NCBI RefSeq assembly: GCF_900177705.1
Contig: NZ_FXBA01000009.1
Span: forward strand, 62,001 to 126,000
Source of the DNA: Fibrobacter sp. UWB15
Lineage (GTDB): Bacteria; Fibrobacterota; Fibrobacteria; Fibrobacterales; Fibrobacteraceae
Reading direction: 5' to 3'
Length of the DNA: 64,000 bases
The number at the start of each line of letters is the position of its first letter. Position 1 is the stretch's first letter. A program made the translations under genes and the position numbers. The notes beneath the pieces were generated by a model, which was not told the DNA's origin, ran no database searches, and saw only the letters and a list, made by a program, of their open reading frames with translations. This document shows positions 1 through 9,196 of this stretch, one piece after another.

Positions 1-332
1 CGCTCTCCTCTATTCCCGCCATGATTGTCGAAGCCCACGGTAGCGTTTCAAAAGCCCTGGACATTCCGTGGCACCATTTTACGGAACCCGTTGTAACGCT
101 CAACTTTCTATGTCTAACCGTATTCTCGTCGCTATTCGGCTATCTTATCTGGAACAGCGTTCTTAAGCGTTTGGGCGTCGTACTTGCAAGTAACTACGGC
201 TACGCCGTCCCCATGGTGACAATGATTACGGCAACCATTGCCCTCGGCGAGCAAATCACCGCCGTTGCCATCGTGGGTGCGGTAGCGATTATCGCGGGCA
301 TGGTCATGGCCGAGATGAAACGGAAATCTTAG
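1..332 (+). CDS. EamA/DMT-family transporter, C-terminal part (5' truncated)
   Basis: The reading frame is already open at the window edge (codons from base 3), so the gene starts to the left and only about 110 C-terminal residues are visible. They form three hydrophobic segments with the EamA pattern: an FGYLIWN motif, an ASNYGYAVPMVT helix, and a last helix rich in Ala, Val and Ile followed by a short basic tail (MKRKS). The family exports small metabolites across the inner membrane; the substrate cannot be read from this part. The TAG stop overlaps the stop of the convergent FISUMP gene by four bases, leaving no room for a terminator. Confidence 0.8.
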   Translation, partial: LSSIPAMIVEAHGSVSKALDIPWHHFTEPVVTLNFLCLTVFSSLFGYLIWNSVLKRLGVVLASNYGYAVPMVTMITATIALGEQITAVAIVGAVAIIAGMVMAEMKRKS

Positions 333-1330
333 TCCTTGACGCAACGGACAGCGTAGGCGTAATACCCGCGCTGCATGGATTCCTTCTCCATGTCGTACTG
401 GTTCGAGAGTATCCAGGCGTAGTGATTCATGTTGTCTTCGCCCCAGAAATAGGCTTTTTTGCCTTCGCCGTCGCATTCACCCGTTTTGGCGCGATAGCCT
501 GCCGGGATAGCGGAGAACCCGCTTGCGTTTGTAGCCGTTATGTTGTCTCCAAAAATCGTATCTTCCCACTGCCCCACGGCGCGCAGGGAGCCGTTGTTGT
601 CGCCGAATTCGCTCTTCGCCGTTGTGGTCAGGTCGCGCCAGTCGTCCGCAGTGGGGAGGCGCCAACCCTCGGGGCACACGGCCGTCGCGGCGTATTCCTG
701 GTAGAGGCGGCCGTACTTTGTACAGTTCGCGGGAATACCGTCGTAGCAGAAGCTGGAATCGATGGAACCTGTGGCTGTAGCACTGTTGTCAAAGTTCAGG
801 TTCTCGGCCATCCACGTGAGGTTGCCGATTTTCACCGTCTTGTAGCTCTTGCCGTCGCGGGAATCGGCGAGCGTGCCGTAATCTACAGCGGGGGCGGTCA
901 CGGATGCGCTTGATTCAGGTTCGTCGCTTTCGCAAGGAGGCATGTCGATTTCGATAAGTGCAGTACCTTCGCACTTGTATAAAATCTGCAAGTCGTAATC
1001 GTATATCGTGTAGCTGTTCGGGCAAGAAATTGAAGTACGCTCCATATTGCGCATGGTAATGTTCGCCATGCCTTTCGTGAAGCATTCGGCACTACTGCTG
1101 GATACACTCATCTCGCTGCTGCTCGACTTTAGTGTATTGCTGGAAAGTGGGTTCACTGACGAAGAGGAAAGCGCACCCGTTACATCGCTAGAACTTGCAG
1201 GCGTATTCTCTTGTGAACTTGTCGGTGCGGGATCGCTTTGCGGTCCAGAAGACGAATCAGAATCACATGCGACAAACGTAAGCCCCAAAGCAAGTGTTGC
1301 AGAGGTGGCAGAAAGTTTTTTGAAATCCAT
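329..1330 (-). CDS. FISUMP-domain lipoprotein
   Basis: The 333-aa protein has a lipoprotein signal (lipobox FVAC, Cys22) and a Ser-rich low-complexity linker to about residue 85. A short Cys-bearing module follows (about 85-140), then a C-terminal FISUMP domain (about 155-333) with the family hallmarks DGKSYKTVKIGNLTWMAENL, CPEGWRLPT and a final YAVRCVKD. The domain is a large Fibrobacter paralog family of unknown function resembling C-type-lectin/FGE-like folds; a surface or cell-wall role is inference. A GGGAGG ribosome-binding site lies 7 nt before the ATG. It starts 14 bp after the DUF1653 gene and could be the last gene of that operon. Confidence 0.88.
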   Translation of the reverse strand: MDFKKLSATSATLALGLTFVACDSDSSSGPQSDPAPTSSQENTPASSSDVTGALSSSSVNPLSSNTLKSSSSEMSVSSSSAECFTKGMANITMRNMERTSISCPNSYTIYDYDLQILYKCEGTALIEIDMPPCESDEPESSASVTAPAVDYGTLADSRDGKSYKTVKIGNLTWMAENLNFDNSATATGSIDSSFCYDGIPANCTKYGRLYQEYAATAVCPEGWRLPTADDWRDLTTTAKSEFGDNNGSLRAVGQWEDTIFGDNITATNASGFSAIPAGYRAKTGECDGEGKKAYFWGEDNMNHYAWILSNQYDMEKESMQRGYYAYAVRCVKD

Positions 1331-1344
1331 TTGTTTTCCTCCCT

Positions 1345-1584
1345 TTAAATTTCAGTAAAGCGGTCAACGACAGTGCCATCGGCAAGCGTCACCTTGCTTT
1401 CAAAATCTTCACGGTCGCGCACCCATAAAGTTCCTTTCGGGTGTTCAGGAGTCTCGTATTCGCTGCGGTAAACGACAAGCGGTTCAACCGATTCACAATC
1501 TAGAGCGTCGGCGGTGACGACGGTGTAAACCATTGATTCTTTTTTGTAATGGCGATAGCGGTGACCGGCAATTGCTTTCGACAT
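1345..1584 (-). CDS. DUF1653 small protein
   Basis: This 79-aa protein matches the DUF1653 pattern: GHRYRHYKKESMVYTVV near the start, a PLVVYRSEYE strand, then GTLWVRDREDFESKV and a final DRFTEI. The family is a small beta-rich fold of unknown biochemical role, often in housekeeping operons. The ATG lies one base after the patatin stop codon, so it is translationally coupled as the last cytoplasmic gene of the six-gene operon that begins near 9181. Confidence 0.75.
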   Translation of the reverse strand: MSKAIAGHRYRHYKKESMVYTVVTADALDCESVEPLVVYRSEYETPEHPKGTLWVRDREDFESKVTLADGTVVDRFTEI

Positions 1585-1585
1585 A

Positions 1586-2455
1586 TTACTTTTCCAGAAA
1601 TGCGAGCAGTTTGGGCATGAGCGCGGTTGCGTCTTTTACGCCGAGATCGTACAGTTTTACGAGTTTGGACTTGTCTTTTTCCAGGCGATCGATTTTGAAG
1701 CTTTCGCTCGGGCGAATCATGAAGGCTGAGCCCTGAGCGACGCGTTCTTCCAGCGTGCGCAAGCACTGGTTGTAGCGAATGTGGCGGTTCCGCGCCGCTT
1801 CGATAAACTTGGGGTACTTGCGATAGAAAAGCTTGAACAGGGGAATCATGGAATTCGGCTTCTTGACAAAGCTTTCGGGCTGTGTGACGATAACGACCTG
1901 TTTTTTGTAACCCATGCCCGTAAACACTTCGAACGGAATGCTGTCGCCGACACCACCATCCAGAAGCTTCATGCCGTCAACTTCTACAATATGGCTCATG
2001 AGCGGGAGCGAGGCCGAGGCGCGAATCTTGTCCATGTCTTCGGGCTTGTCTAAATCGCGGGTGAGCAAGTATTCCGCGCCGCCCGTTTCCAAATTCGTAG
2101 CGACTGCGTAGAATTTTGTTTCGGATGCATTCTCGCGGAATTTTTTGAAGTCAAACGGATCGATGACACGCGGGATTTCGTTATAGCAGTATTCGATTTC
2201 GAAAAATTCACCGGTGCGAATCAGGTTGCCCCAGCTCATGTAGCGCTTGCTTGCTGAATGAATGGTGTCGAGGCGCTTGTTGCGTTCGCGTTGTTCCGAC
2301 AAATAGCTGCAGAGGTGCGTTGCGCCTGCAGATGTTCCGGCACATGCTCCAAACTTGATTCCGTTATCTAAAAATACATCCAGTACGCCGGCCGAATACG
2401 CGCCGCGCATGCCGCCGCCTTCGACAGCAAGCGCAATATCCTTATACATCGCCAT
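1586..2455 (-). CDS. Patatin-like phospholipase (RssA/YjjU type)
   Basis: The 289-aa cytoplasmic protein has the complete patatin catalytic set: oxyanion loop GGGMRGAYSAG, nucleophile elbow GTSAG (Ser42) and catalytic Asp in LLDGGVGDSIPF. It should hydrolyse acyl-ester lipids. I chose the ATG in a TAATG overlap with the Nudix stop, not an in-frame ATG seven codons upstream, because that junction is the classic coupling arrangement. It resembles the E. coli YjjU-like patatin subgroup in length and in a C-terminal half rich in basic residues. Its link to the upstream sensor genes is by operon only. Confidence 0.85.
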   Translation of the reverse strand: MAMYKDIALAVEGGGMRGAYSAGVLDVFLDNGIKFGACAGTSAGATHLCSYLSEQRERNKRLDTIHSASKRYMSWGNLIRTGEFFEIEYCYNEIPRVIDPFDFKKFRENASETKFYAVATNLETGGAEYLLTRDLDKPEDMDKIRASASLPLMSHIVEVDGMKLLDGGVGDSIPFEVFTGMGYKKQVVIVTQPESFVKKPNSMIPLFKLFYRKYPKFIEAARNRHIRYNQCLRTLEERVAQGSAFMIRPSESFKIDRLEKDKSKLVKLYDLGVKDATALMPKLLAFLEK

Positions 2456-2988
2456 TAGGCATTCTCCATGAGCCACAAATAATCTTTCGGATGCTCCACG
2501 AACTTTTCGGGGTGCAACTTATGCTTTGCAAAGAATTCTTCGCGGGTCATCCAGGCAAAACTATCGACTTCGCCTGGTTGCGGCACAAGCGAATTCGCTT
2601 CGTCGTCGTTTAACGAAATCTTGTAGACGTCGTAATATTCGTTGTCGAGGTAAGAGCCGCCGTTAAGCACGCTTTCGTGCTTAGCCTCGAATAGATATTC
2701 GAGGTCGCGCGAACTTTTTCGCACGCCCAGTTCTTCGCGCAGTTCGCGCACGGCGGCATTCACGCTGGAATCGCCTGCCGAAATGTGGCCCGCGCAACTC
2801 GTGTCGAAAAGTCCAGGGTTGTTTTCTTTCACGCGACTGCGAAGCTGGAACAGAATGCGGCCTTTGCTGTCAAACGCCCAGATATGCACCGTGCGGTGCC
2901 ACAGTCCCTTGGCGTGAACTTCGGTACGCCCGCGCGAATATCCGGCAGGAGTTCCATCTGCATTCAAGATATCAATTTGCTCTTCCAT
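2455..2988 (-). CDS. Nudix hydrolase, IPP-isomerase-like subgroup
   Basis: The 177-aa protein carries a Nudix box at about residues 68-90 (GHISAGDSSVNAAVRELREE then LGV). The first Glu of the consensus is Asp, while the REL-EE metal-binding core is intact. The N-terminus (EEQIDILNADG, then GLWHRTVHIWAF) is the pattern of the COG1443/YfcD branch that also includes isopentenyl-diphosphate isomerase, so it probably acts on a nucleotide or prenyl diphosphate. The ATG overlaps the 3' end of the hybrid-sensor gene by 17 bp and its TAA forms TAATG with the patatin gene. Confidence 0.83.
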   Translation of the reverse strand: MEEQIDILNADGTPAGYSRGRTEVHAKGLWHRTVHIWAFDSKGRILFQLRSRVKENNPGLFDTSCAGHISAGDSSVNAAVRELREELGVRKSSRDLEYLFEAKHESVLNGGSYLDNEYYDVYKISLNDDEANSLVPQPGEVDSFAWMTREEFFAKHKLHPEKFVEHPKDYLWLMENA

Positions 2989-5464
2989 GGGATATCCGTT
3001 CTTTAAGTTCCCTGACGAGTTTCTTGTATTCGCTCATCAAGTCTTCGTGCCTAACGCGGACATAGTCGTAGTCGCCTTCGCTGCAAGCGAATTCCATCAG
3101 CTTGGCGATACTTGCGATGTTGACTGCGCCTATGAATAGCGATGTGCTCTTTAGGGTTTGCACAATGAGGCGGTAGCTTTCGAAATCTTCTTCCTTGAAC
3201 AGCTTGTTCAAAATTTCGTCGAATTGCTTTTCCACATAAAGCATGATCTTTTTGCGGTACAGGGCTTCGTTCCTTTCGCAGCAATAAAGTCCTATTGATA
3301 CGTTCAAGAGATCGCTAGGCAAATTTTCGCTAGTTTTTTTCGGCTCCTGCTCCACTTTCTTTTCAGGCTTTGCTTCGGCCACGGGACTAATTGCGTCTTC
3401 TTTTTTAGGCAATTCGTCAAAGCGGTTTACCAGTTCCTTAGGCAAGTACTTCAGCAATATGGCGAATAAGGCATCTTCGTGTACCGGCTTCGTCAAGAAA
3501 TCTGCAAAACCTGTGGTTTCGCAAATAGTCTTTGCCGAAGTGGCGTCGTCGGCCGTAAGCATGATAATCGGAGTGTGCTTATTGGGGTGATCGTCAAGAG
3601 TCTTCATGATGGTGAGAATGTTCAAACCATCTATAATCGGCATCGTGTGATCGAGGAAGATGATGTCGTAGTGGTTGCGCCTGAAGTTTTCGATAGCTTC
3701 CATACCGTTGGATACGGAATCGAAACGTGCGAAGGTCTCTTTTATGAGACCTCCCATTACGCGCAAATTCATGGGAACATCGTCAATGGCAAGAATTGAA
3801 GCGTTGGGAGCGTAGAAGTGGATGGATGCGTTTTCGGACGCCTGTACGAATTCGTTGTAACGGGCCTTGAAGTCTCCCATCAATTCGTTCTTCACCACCT
3901 TTTGGGGAATGATGATTTCAACCACCGGCAAGCCGTCGGCAATGAGGCTGTTCTTAATTTCGCCTCCCATCGCAACCACGAGCATCTTTACTAGTGAAAG
4001 GGACGCTCCCGTCCAGCTGACACCAGCATCGGGGATGTCGATAATCAAGTTGATTTTCTGAACCTTGACGGCGTTGTCTTCGTCTTCAATCCAATGGTAA
4101 CCGATTTGGATGATGTTCGCCCCGTTTACTACCAGGTGATCCGCGTTAAACAGGATGTTGCTTATGATTTGCTGTAGGCGAGATTCGTCACCTTCGAGGT
4201 GTGTCGGGACCGAGGAATCTACCAACAATTCAAATTCGGCCGAATTCTTTCGGCTGCGAGCAGCGCTAAGGCTGTCGCAAAGGACTGCGAACAGGTCGTA
4301 TTCCTTGATGGAGATTTCGAGACTGTTGGTGCGGATTTTGTTCATGTCCAAGATGTCATTGGACAATAAAAGCAGTTGCTGCCCCGAGGCGCGCATGTCG
4401 GCGATATATTCCTTTAGCGAGGAATCCTGCGATTCTCTCAGCACGATGGCGCCGATGTTTAAGATATTCATGGCGGGTTCGCGGATATCCTGGCCTACGG
4501 AATCCATCATGCGCAGGCGATCCAGCTCATCGCTTGCCAAGTGGTTCCTCAAACTGTATTCGCGGTGCCTGCGGACCAAGAAGAAACGAATGCCGAGACC
4601 TGTCAGGAACAAAAGCATCAAGAGGCCTACCACCCAGAATACTAGGAAGGACAGGCGGTTCAATCCATCGGAGACGTCTTCGGCGGCAACCATTCCTGCA
4701 AGCACGAAATCGTCTTGGTAGAGCTTTGCCATGTAGAAGTAGTAAGTCGCCTCGCCGATGACAAAGTTTCTGGAGGCCGAAAGACCGCGGTCCATATCCT
4801 GGCGGAGTTTTCCGTAGATTTTATCAATATCGGTATTTTTCCAAACGGAATCCTTGAACCATTTTCCGGTGTTGTTCTGGATCAGGACCTTGCCGTCGTT
4901 ATCGATGATTTGTATGAAGCATTTCTTGTCAAAGCAGTCTACGTCAAAGAAGTCGTTGATGGGAATTTTATTGAATTGAAGATACAGTACGAAGCGGACA
5001 TTGAGATGGTTGTAGACAGGGACGCTTAGCATGATTCCCATTTTTTCGCTATAGCAAATGTTTTGCTTGCCGCGGAAGGATTCCATGATGCAGCGATAAT
5101 TTTCGTCGGGCAGGGTGAAGACGGAATCTGCCGTATGTGCCGTTCCGTCAAGAGAGATAAGCCCGTATGTAGTGCTTTTGTCCTTAAGTTCTGCAAGGTT
5201 CAGGAAATCTTCGATATGCGCCCCGTCCGCTTCGATTTTACGGGAAATCATGGACAGGGAATTCAGGCGCATGTGCATTTTTTCGTTTGCGAGATCTGCA
5301 ATCAGTACCGCTTGCTGGGACACCTGCTTGGACACATAAGCGTTCAAAAGAGTGTCAAGCTTTACGCGGAGCAACACGCAAACAAGGCACAACACGAATA
5401 TGACGGCGGCGAGCCACACCACCATCTTGATGTTGATCTTTGCATTTCTAGGGGTTAATTCCAT
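2972..5464 (-). CDS. Degenerate hybrid sensor histidine-kinase-like protein (pseudokinase, receiver, HPt-like)
   Basis: An 830-aa membrane protein. Two TM segments (about 14-33 and 271-296) flank a periplasmic Cache-like sensor. The DHp-like helix reads SVGQDIREP where the H-box consensus is SHEIRTP, putting Gln325 at the phospho-acceptor His. The HATPase-like region keeps an N-box Asn (NILFNAD) but the G1/G2 boxes are eroded (DAGVSW, TGASLSLVK). The receiver is intact: acidic pair Asp561-562, phospho-acceptor Asp605 in IIFLDHTMP, Thr637, Lys659. The C-terminal HPt-like domain reads VQTLKSTS, again with Gln (769) for His. The start overlaps the BMP gene by 17 bp. It is probably catalytically dead and may act as an allosteric partner or phosphate acceptor for its operon mate. 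Confidence 0.85.
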   Translation of the reverse strand: MELTPRNAKINIKMVVWLAAVIFVLCLVCVLLRVKLDTLLNAYVSKQVSQQAVLIADLANEKMHMRLNSLSMISRKIEADGAHIEDFLNLAELKDKSTTYGLISLDGTAHTADSVFTLPDENYRCIMESFRGKQNICYSEKMGIMLSVPVYNHLNVRFVLYLQFNKIPINDFFDVDCFDKKCFIQIIDNDGKVLIQNNTGKWFKDSVWKNTDIDKIYGKLRQDMDRGLSASRNFVIGEATYYFYMAKLYQDDFVLAGMVAAEDVSDGLNRLSFLVFWVVGLLMLLFLTGLGIRFFLVRRHREYSLRNHLASDELDRLRMMDSVGQDIREPAMNILNIGAIVLRESQDSSLKEYIADMRASGQQLLLLSNDILDMNKIRTNSLEISIKEYDLFAVLCDSLSAARSRKNSAEFELLVDSSVPTHLEGDESRLQQIISNILFNADHLVVNGANIIQIGYHWIEDEDNAVKVQKINLIIDIPDAGVSWTGASLSLVKMLVVAMGGEIKNSLIADGLPVVEIIIPQKVVKNELMGDFKARYNEFVQASENASIHFYAPNASILAIDDVPMNLRVMGGLIKETFARFDSVSNGMEAIENFRRNHYDIIFLDHTMPIIDGLNILTIMKTLDDHPNKHTPIIMLTADDATSAKTICETTGFADFLTKPVHEDALFAILLKYLPKELVNRFDELPKKEDAISPVAEAKPEKKVEQEPKKTSENLPSDLLNVSIGLYCCERNEALYRKKIMLYVEKQFDEILNKLFKEEDFESYRLIVQTLKSTSLFIGAVNIASIAKLMEFACSEGDYDYVRVRHEDLMSEYKKLVRELKERISHGRAN

Positions 5465-6545
5465 CGACTACCCCCTTGACGAACCAGTCAAATCGATTCA
5501 ACATGACGTCGTCGGTCATGCTTTCGCCTTCGCCTACGCGGACATTGCCCTGGTTGTCGACAATGGGCCCGTAGAATACATCAAATTTTCCTTGGGTAAG
5601 CCTGAGCTTTTCGTCTTCAACGACTTGCCGAGTGGTATCATCCACATTTCTTGTCAGGTCGGCCAGTTCCATGATTCCGCTTTCGAGACCAAGCCAATAG
5701 GCGCGCCCTTCAAACTTGTTTTGGATGATTTCGCGAATCTTCGGGATGTAGAAATTTTCCCAGCGCCAAACCAGTGCGGTCAGGAAATGATCCGGGAACC
5801 TTCTGGAATTGTCCCTGTTGTAGCCTATAATCCATACGCCCCTGTTGTCAGCAATCTCGTAGGGAGACAGGGCGTCCACGTGGGTGGCCAGAACATCGAT
5901 GTTGTGATTGCTGAGCAAATCGCGGGTGGCGTTGGAGGCCTTGGATTCGTCGGTCCAGGAACCGGACCAACTGACATACACTTTGGCGTCCGGGTTTACC
6001 TTTTGTACGCCGAGGGTAAACGCGTTGATGCCGCGGTTTACTTCTGAAATGTTGTATGCGGCCACGTATCCGATTTCGTTAGTCTTAGTCTTCATGCCGG
6101 CGACAATGCCTGTCAGGTAGCGCAGCTGGTACATGCGGCCAAAAAAAGTGGACAGGTTGGTAGCTGTTTGAAGTCCCGTGGCGTGCAGGAATTTTGTTTC
6201 GGGATGGTTTCTTGCTACGGCCAATACGTGTTCGCCAAAGCCAATTGAATTGGCGATGATGATCTTGGCCCCGTTCTGAATGGCTTCTTCCATGATGGCT
6301 TGGGACTTTGAATCGGTGGGCACATTTTCGTAGTAGGCCACTTCCAGATTCAGAAGGCTCTCGGCTTTCTGAATCGCTTCGTAATGGGTCTCGTTCCAAC
6401 TATGGTCATTGCTAAGCCCCGTTAAAATCATGGCGACGCGAAGCTTCTGCTGGGAGCCCTGCTCTTCGGTATCGAGGCTGAACATGAGCAGAACGCCAAT
6501 GATCATGGCGAGCGCAATAGTAGATGCTAGGACGGTCCATTTCAT
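5448..6545 (-). CDS. BMP/PnrA-like periplasmic binding protein, membrane-anchored
   Basis: The 365-aa protein has an N-terminal hydrophobic stretch (about 5-23) with no lipobox Cys, so it is either secreted or held by an uncleaved anchor. The body is a type-I periplasmic binding fold of the BMP/Med/PnrA family: RVAMILTG, SWNETHYEAIQ, IIIANSIGFGEHV, FFGRMYQLRYLTGIVAGMKT and VWIIGYNRDNS are characteristic. Known members bind purine nucleosides for ABC importers. No ABC genes are adjacent; instead the gene sits between two membrane sensor genes with overlapping ends (ATGA with the upstream gene, 17 bp with the downstream one). A ligand-presenting role is inferred from that context. Confidence 0.85.
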   Translation of the reverse strand: MKWTVLASTIALAMIIGVLLMFSLDTEEQGSQQKLRVAMILTGLSNDHSWNETHYEAIQKAESLLNLEVAYYENVPTDSKSQAIMEEAIQNGAKIIIANSIGFGEHVLAVARNHPETKFLHATGLQTATNLSTFFGRMYQLRYLTGIVAGMKTKTNEIGYVAAYNISEVNRGINAFTLGVQKVNPDAKVYVSWSGSWTDESKASNATRDLLSNHNIDVLATHVDALSPYEIADNRGVWIIGYNRDNSRRFPDHFLTALVWRWENFYIPKIREIIQNKFEGRAYWLGLESGIMELADLTRNVDDTTRQVVEDEKLRLTQGKFDVFYGPIVDNQGNVRVGEGESMTDDVMLNRFDWFVKGVVDGINP

Positions 6546-9181
6546 CGTTCTTCAAGCCCCTTCTGGATGTTTTCGATTAGCTCCGCATGCAAGGCCATCG
6601 CCAGATCGTGGTTCTCGTGAACGACTTTCAGCCGGGATTCTCGGCTTGCGTTTTCGAGGTTGCGGAATTTTTCGGCCATGGAGACAGCGCCGATGGCGAT
6701 CGACGAGTCGTAAAGAACGTGCATATAGAAACGGTAGTTGTCCCAGTCGGAATTTCGGTAGCAGGCATCCACGTTTCTGCAGAGAGGAGATGCCACGTAT
6801 TCCTGCAACATTTCGACATAGATTTCTTCGTCGTCGGCGCAGTAGTTCAGGCCTGCCTTTATGTCCAGGAATTCTCCCAGGGACTTGAAACGGTCTAGCG
6901 GAGTTGCCGCCGTGATAGACCGCAGTTCGATTTCGTCATCATCGAAGATGGAATCGATCTTGTTGCTCGGCACGCTGCCTGCGACACTGGCGGCGCTGGC
7001 AGAGGGGATTACCGGTTCGTTCAGGTCTTCGGGCGTGAGCACCAGTTGCTTGGGCAGGTACCACTTCAGGGATCGGCGCAAGTCTCTTTCCTTGAGAGGC
7101 TTGATCAAGTAGTCGGCGAAACCTTCTGCCAAGAAAGAGTCCTTGGTAAGGGATTCTCCTTCGGAAGCGAGTGCGATAACGGGGGTGTCCTTGTTCGGGA
7201 ACTTGTCCATCATCTTCATTTTTCTGAAGACGTCGATACCGTCCATGACGGGCATCATGTGGTCCAGGAAAATCAGGTCGTAGTGCCTCGATTCCACAAG
7301 TTGCAAGCACTGGTGACCGCTCAGGGCTTCGTCGATTTTCACTTGGGAATTCTTCAGGAACCCGCGGAACATCTTGAGGTTCAGTTCGACGTCGTCAACA
7401 ATCAAGATGCGTGCTTCGGGAGCCAGGAATACATCGGCTAGATCTTTGTTGTTGCGGGATGCGGTCCTGTAACGCATGGTAAAGTCGCCCATGGGCTCCG
7501 TATTCAGCACGAGCTGCGGAATTTCGACCAGGAACGAAGATCCTTCACCGTAGCGGCTGTTGATGGTCATATGACCTCCACATTTGGCTAGGAGCTCCTG
7601 AGTCAGGCTTAAGCCTAGTCCCATTCCTTCGATTTCGTTCTGTTCGGCTGAACTGGGAAGAATGTATTTCTGGAAAATGGATTTCTTTTCTTCGGTGCGG
7701 ATTCCGATGCCTGTGTCCTTGACGGCTATTTTTAACATGATATAGTCGTCAGAGTGCAAGGCTCCAACGGGGGGGAGGTTGTCGAAGCCTACCGACAGGG
7801 AAACTCCACCCACTTCTGTAAACTTGGTGGCGTTCGAAAGCAGGTTGTTGATAATCTGGATAATGCGGTTTTCGTCGCCCCACAGGCAAGACGGAATGTC
7901 AGGATCGCAATCGATATGGAAGGTCAAGCCCTTGGCTTTGATCTTCGGTTCGTTTTCATTGTAGCATTCCTGCAGAATCGTGAATACCTCGTATTCCATG
8001 GATTCGATACTTAGACGCCCCGATTCAATCTTGGTGACGTCCAGTACGTCGTTTACCAGCGAAAGGACTCCTTGGCCTGCACTTTGGATATTGTTGGAAT
8101 ATTCCTTCATGCTTTCGTCGTGCAGGTCTTTCTGGATAATGGAATTCATGCCGAGAATGCCGTTGATGGACGAACGGATTTCGCTGCTCATGCTGGTGAG
8201 GAAGGCTGTCTTGGAATGGTTGCTGCGGATAAGCTGTATGTGCTTTATGAATGCGATTGCAACCAAGATGACGAACAATACGTAACCCAGGAAAATAATA
8301 GCGGCTATTCGCAGGACAGCGGTGTACAGGGGTTTCCAGAGTTGATCGTCTTCGACAAGGCGGACGACAAGCCATTCATCTTGTATAAGGGAAGAAAATA
8401 CGCGGTACTCTTTGCCCCTCAGATTTATGACGAAGGGGTCGTCTTTGGCGTAAGGGGCTGCTTTGGCGAGATTTTCTTCGTCGGTGCCCCAGCATTCTGC
8501 CGACAGGTAGTTGCGACCATTTTGGGAAATGTCGGTATGTGAAATAACCGAACCTTTCTTGTCGAGAATGACTAGCATATTCGACAAGTCGCTCTTCTTG
8601 ACATTTGCAAGCAAGTCCTTCAGGTACACGTCAATGGCAAGAACACTCTTCTTGTCCGAAAGACGCAGGCTAATGGTCACCACCTGCTCGCCGCTATATG
8701 GGTTCATATGAGTCGGAATCAGGGCAATCTTGTCTTTTTCCATAGGGGCGTTCTGGTACCACGGACGATTGGAGGGAACGTAACCTAAGGCAGGAGTCCA
8801 ACGTTCGCCGCTAAAGAACTCTTCACGGAGAATGCCGAACATGCTACACAAGACAATATCGTTGGAGTGCTTGTAATATTCCGCTTCGGATACCAGCAGC
8901 GACTCGATTTGTGCCTGCGTGGCTCCATGTTCCAAACTTTTTTCGACGATGTGAGATGTCACTCGCAGAACCGAACCGCCACGTGCCAAGAACCCACTAA
9001 TCGATTCGGCGTCTTTTTCGTTGGAGTATATGCCTGCAAGTAGCGTTTCGCGCTTGATGGTCTCTGCGTAATCTCGGAGTGCATAATAACTTACCGCGGC
9101 AAGGGCAATGCTTACCGCAACAAGGATACTCCCGTAGAAGGCCCTCAAGCGTTTTTCACTTTCTATAGTCCTGAAGAACAC
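6542..9181 (-). CDS. Hybrid sensor kinase lacking the H-box His (dCache, HATPase, receiver, HPt)
   Basis: I start this at GTG 9181 (879 aa). The open frame continues upstream, but only as antisense of the serine hydrolase gene; GTG 9214, TTG 9187 and TTG 9148 are alternatives. TM1 (about 15-35), a dCache-like sensor (RPWYQNA, VVTISLRLSD) and TM2 (about 288-313) lead into an H-box reading SMSSEIRSS, with Ser333 where His is expected. The ATP-binding domain looks intact: N-box LLSNATKFT, G1 DTGIGI, G2 GMGLGLS. The receiver has Asp640 and Lys694 but Ala in place of the conserved Thr/Ser. The HPt domain keeps His821 (MHVLYDSS), with Tyr for the usual Lys. It is the first gene of the operon. The unusual part is competent ATP binding without an acceptor His. 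Confidence 0.85.
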   Translation of the reverse strand: MFFRTIESEKRLRAFYGSILVAVSIALAAVSYYALRDYAETIKRETLLAGIYSNEKDAESISGFLARGGSVLRVTSHIVEKSLEHGATQAQIESLLVSEAEYYKHSNDIVLCSMFGILREEFFSGERWTPALGYVPSNRPWYQNAPMEKDKIALIPTHMNPYSGEQVVTISLRLSDKKSVLAIDVYLKDLLANVKKSDLSNMLVILDKKGSVISHTDISQNGRNYLSAECWGTDEENLAKAAPYAKDDPFVINLRGKEYRVFSSLIQDEWLVVRLVEDDQLWKPLYTAVLRIAAIIFLGYVLFVILVAIAFIKHIQLIRSNHSKTAFLTSMSSEIRSSINGILGMNSIIQKDLHDESMKEYSNNIQSAGQGVLSLVNDVLDVTKIESGRLSIESMEYEVFTILQECYNENEPKIKAKGLTFHIDCDPDIPSCLWGDENRIIQIINNLLSNATKFTEVGGVSLSVGFDNLPPVGALHSDDYIMLKIAVKDTGIGIRTEEKKSIFQKYILPSSAEQNEIEGMGLGLSLTQELLAKCGGHMTINSRYGEGSSFLVEIPQLVLNTEPMGDFTMRYRTASRNNKDLADVFLAPEARILIVDDVELNLKMFRGFLKNSQVKIDEALSGHQCLQLVESRHYDLIFLDHMMPVMDGIDVFRKMKMMDKFPNKDTPVIALASEGESLTKDSFLAEGFADYLIKPLKERDLRRSLKWYLPKQLVLTPEDLNEPVIPSASAASVAGSVPSNKIDSIFDDDEIELRSITAATPLDRFKSLGEFLDIKAGLNYCADDEEIYVEMLQEYVASPLCRNVDACYRNSDWDNYRFYMHVLYDSSIAIGAVSMAEKFRNLENASRESRLKVVHENHDLAMALHAELIENIQKGLEER

Positions 9182-9196
9182 AATCAAAATATAAGA

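Noticed and set aside
1586-2476. Patatin start at ATG 2476.
   Set aside because: It lies inside the Nudix coding sequence. The TAATG junction at 2455 places the start directly at the conserved N-terminus.
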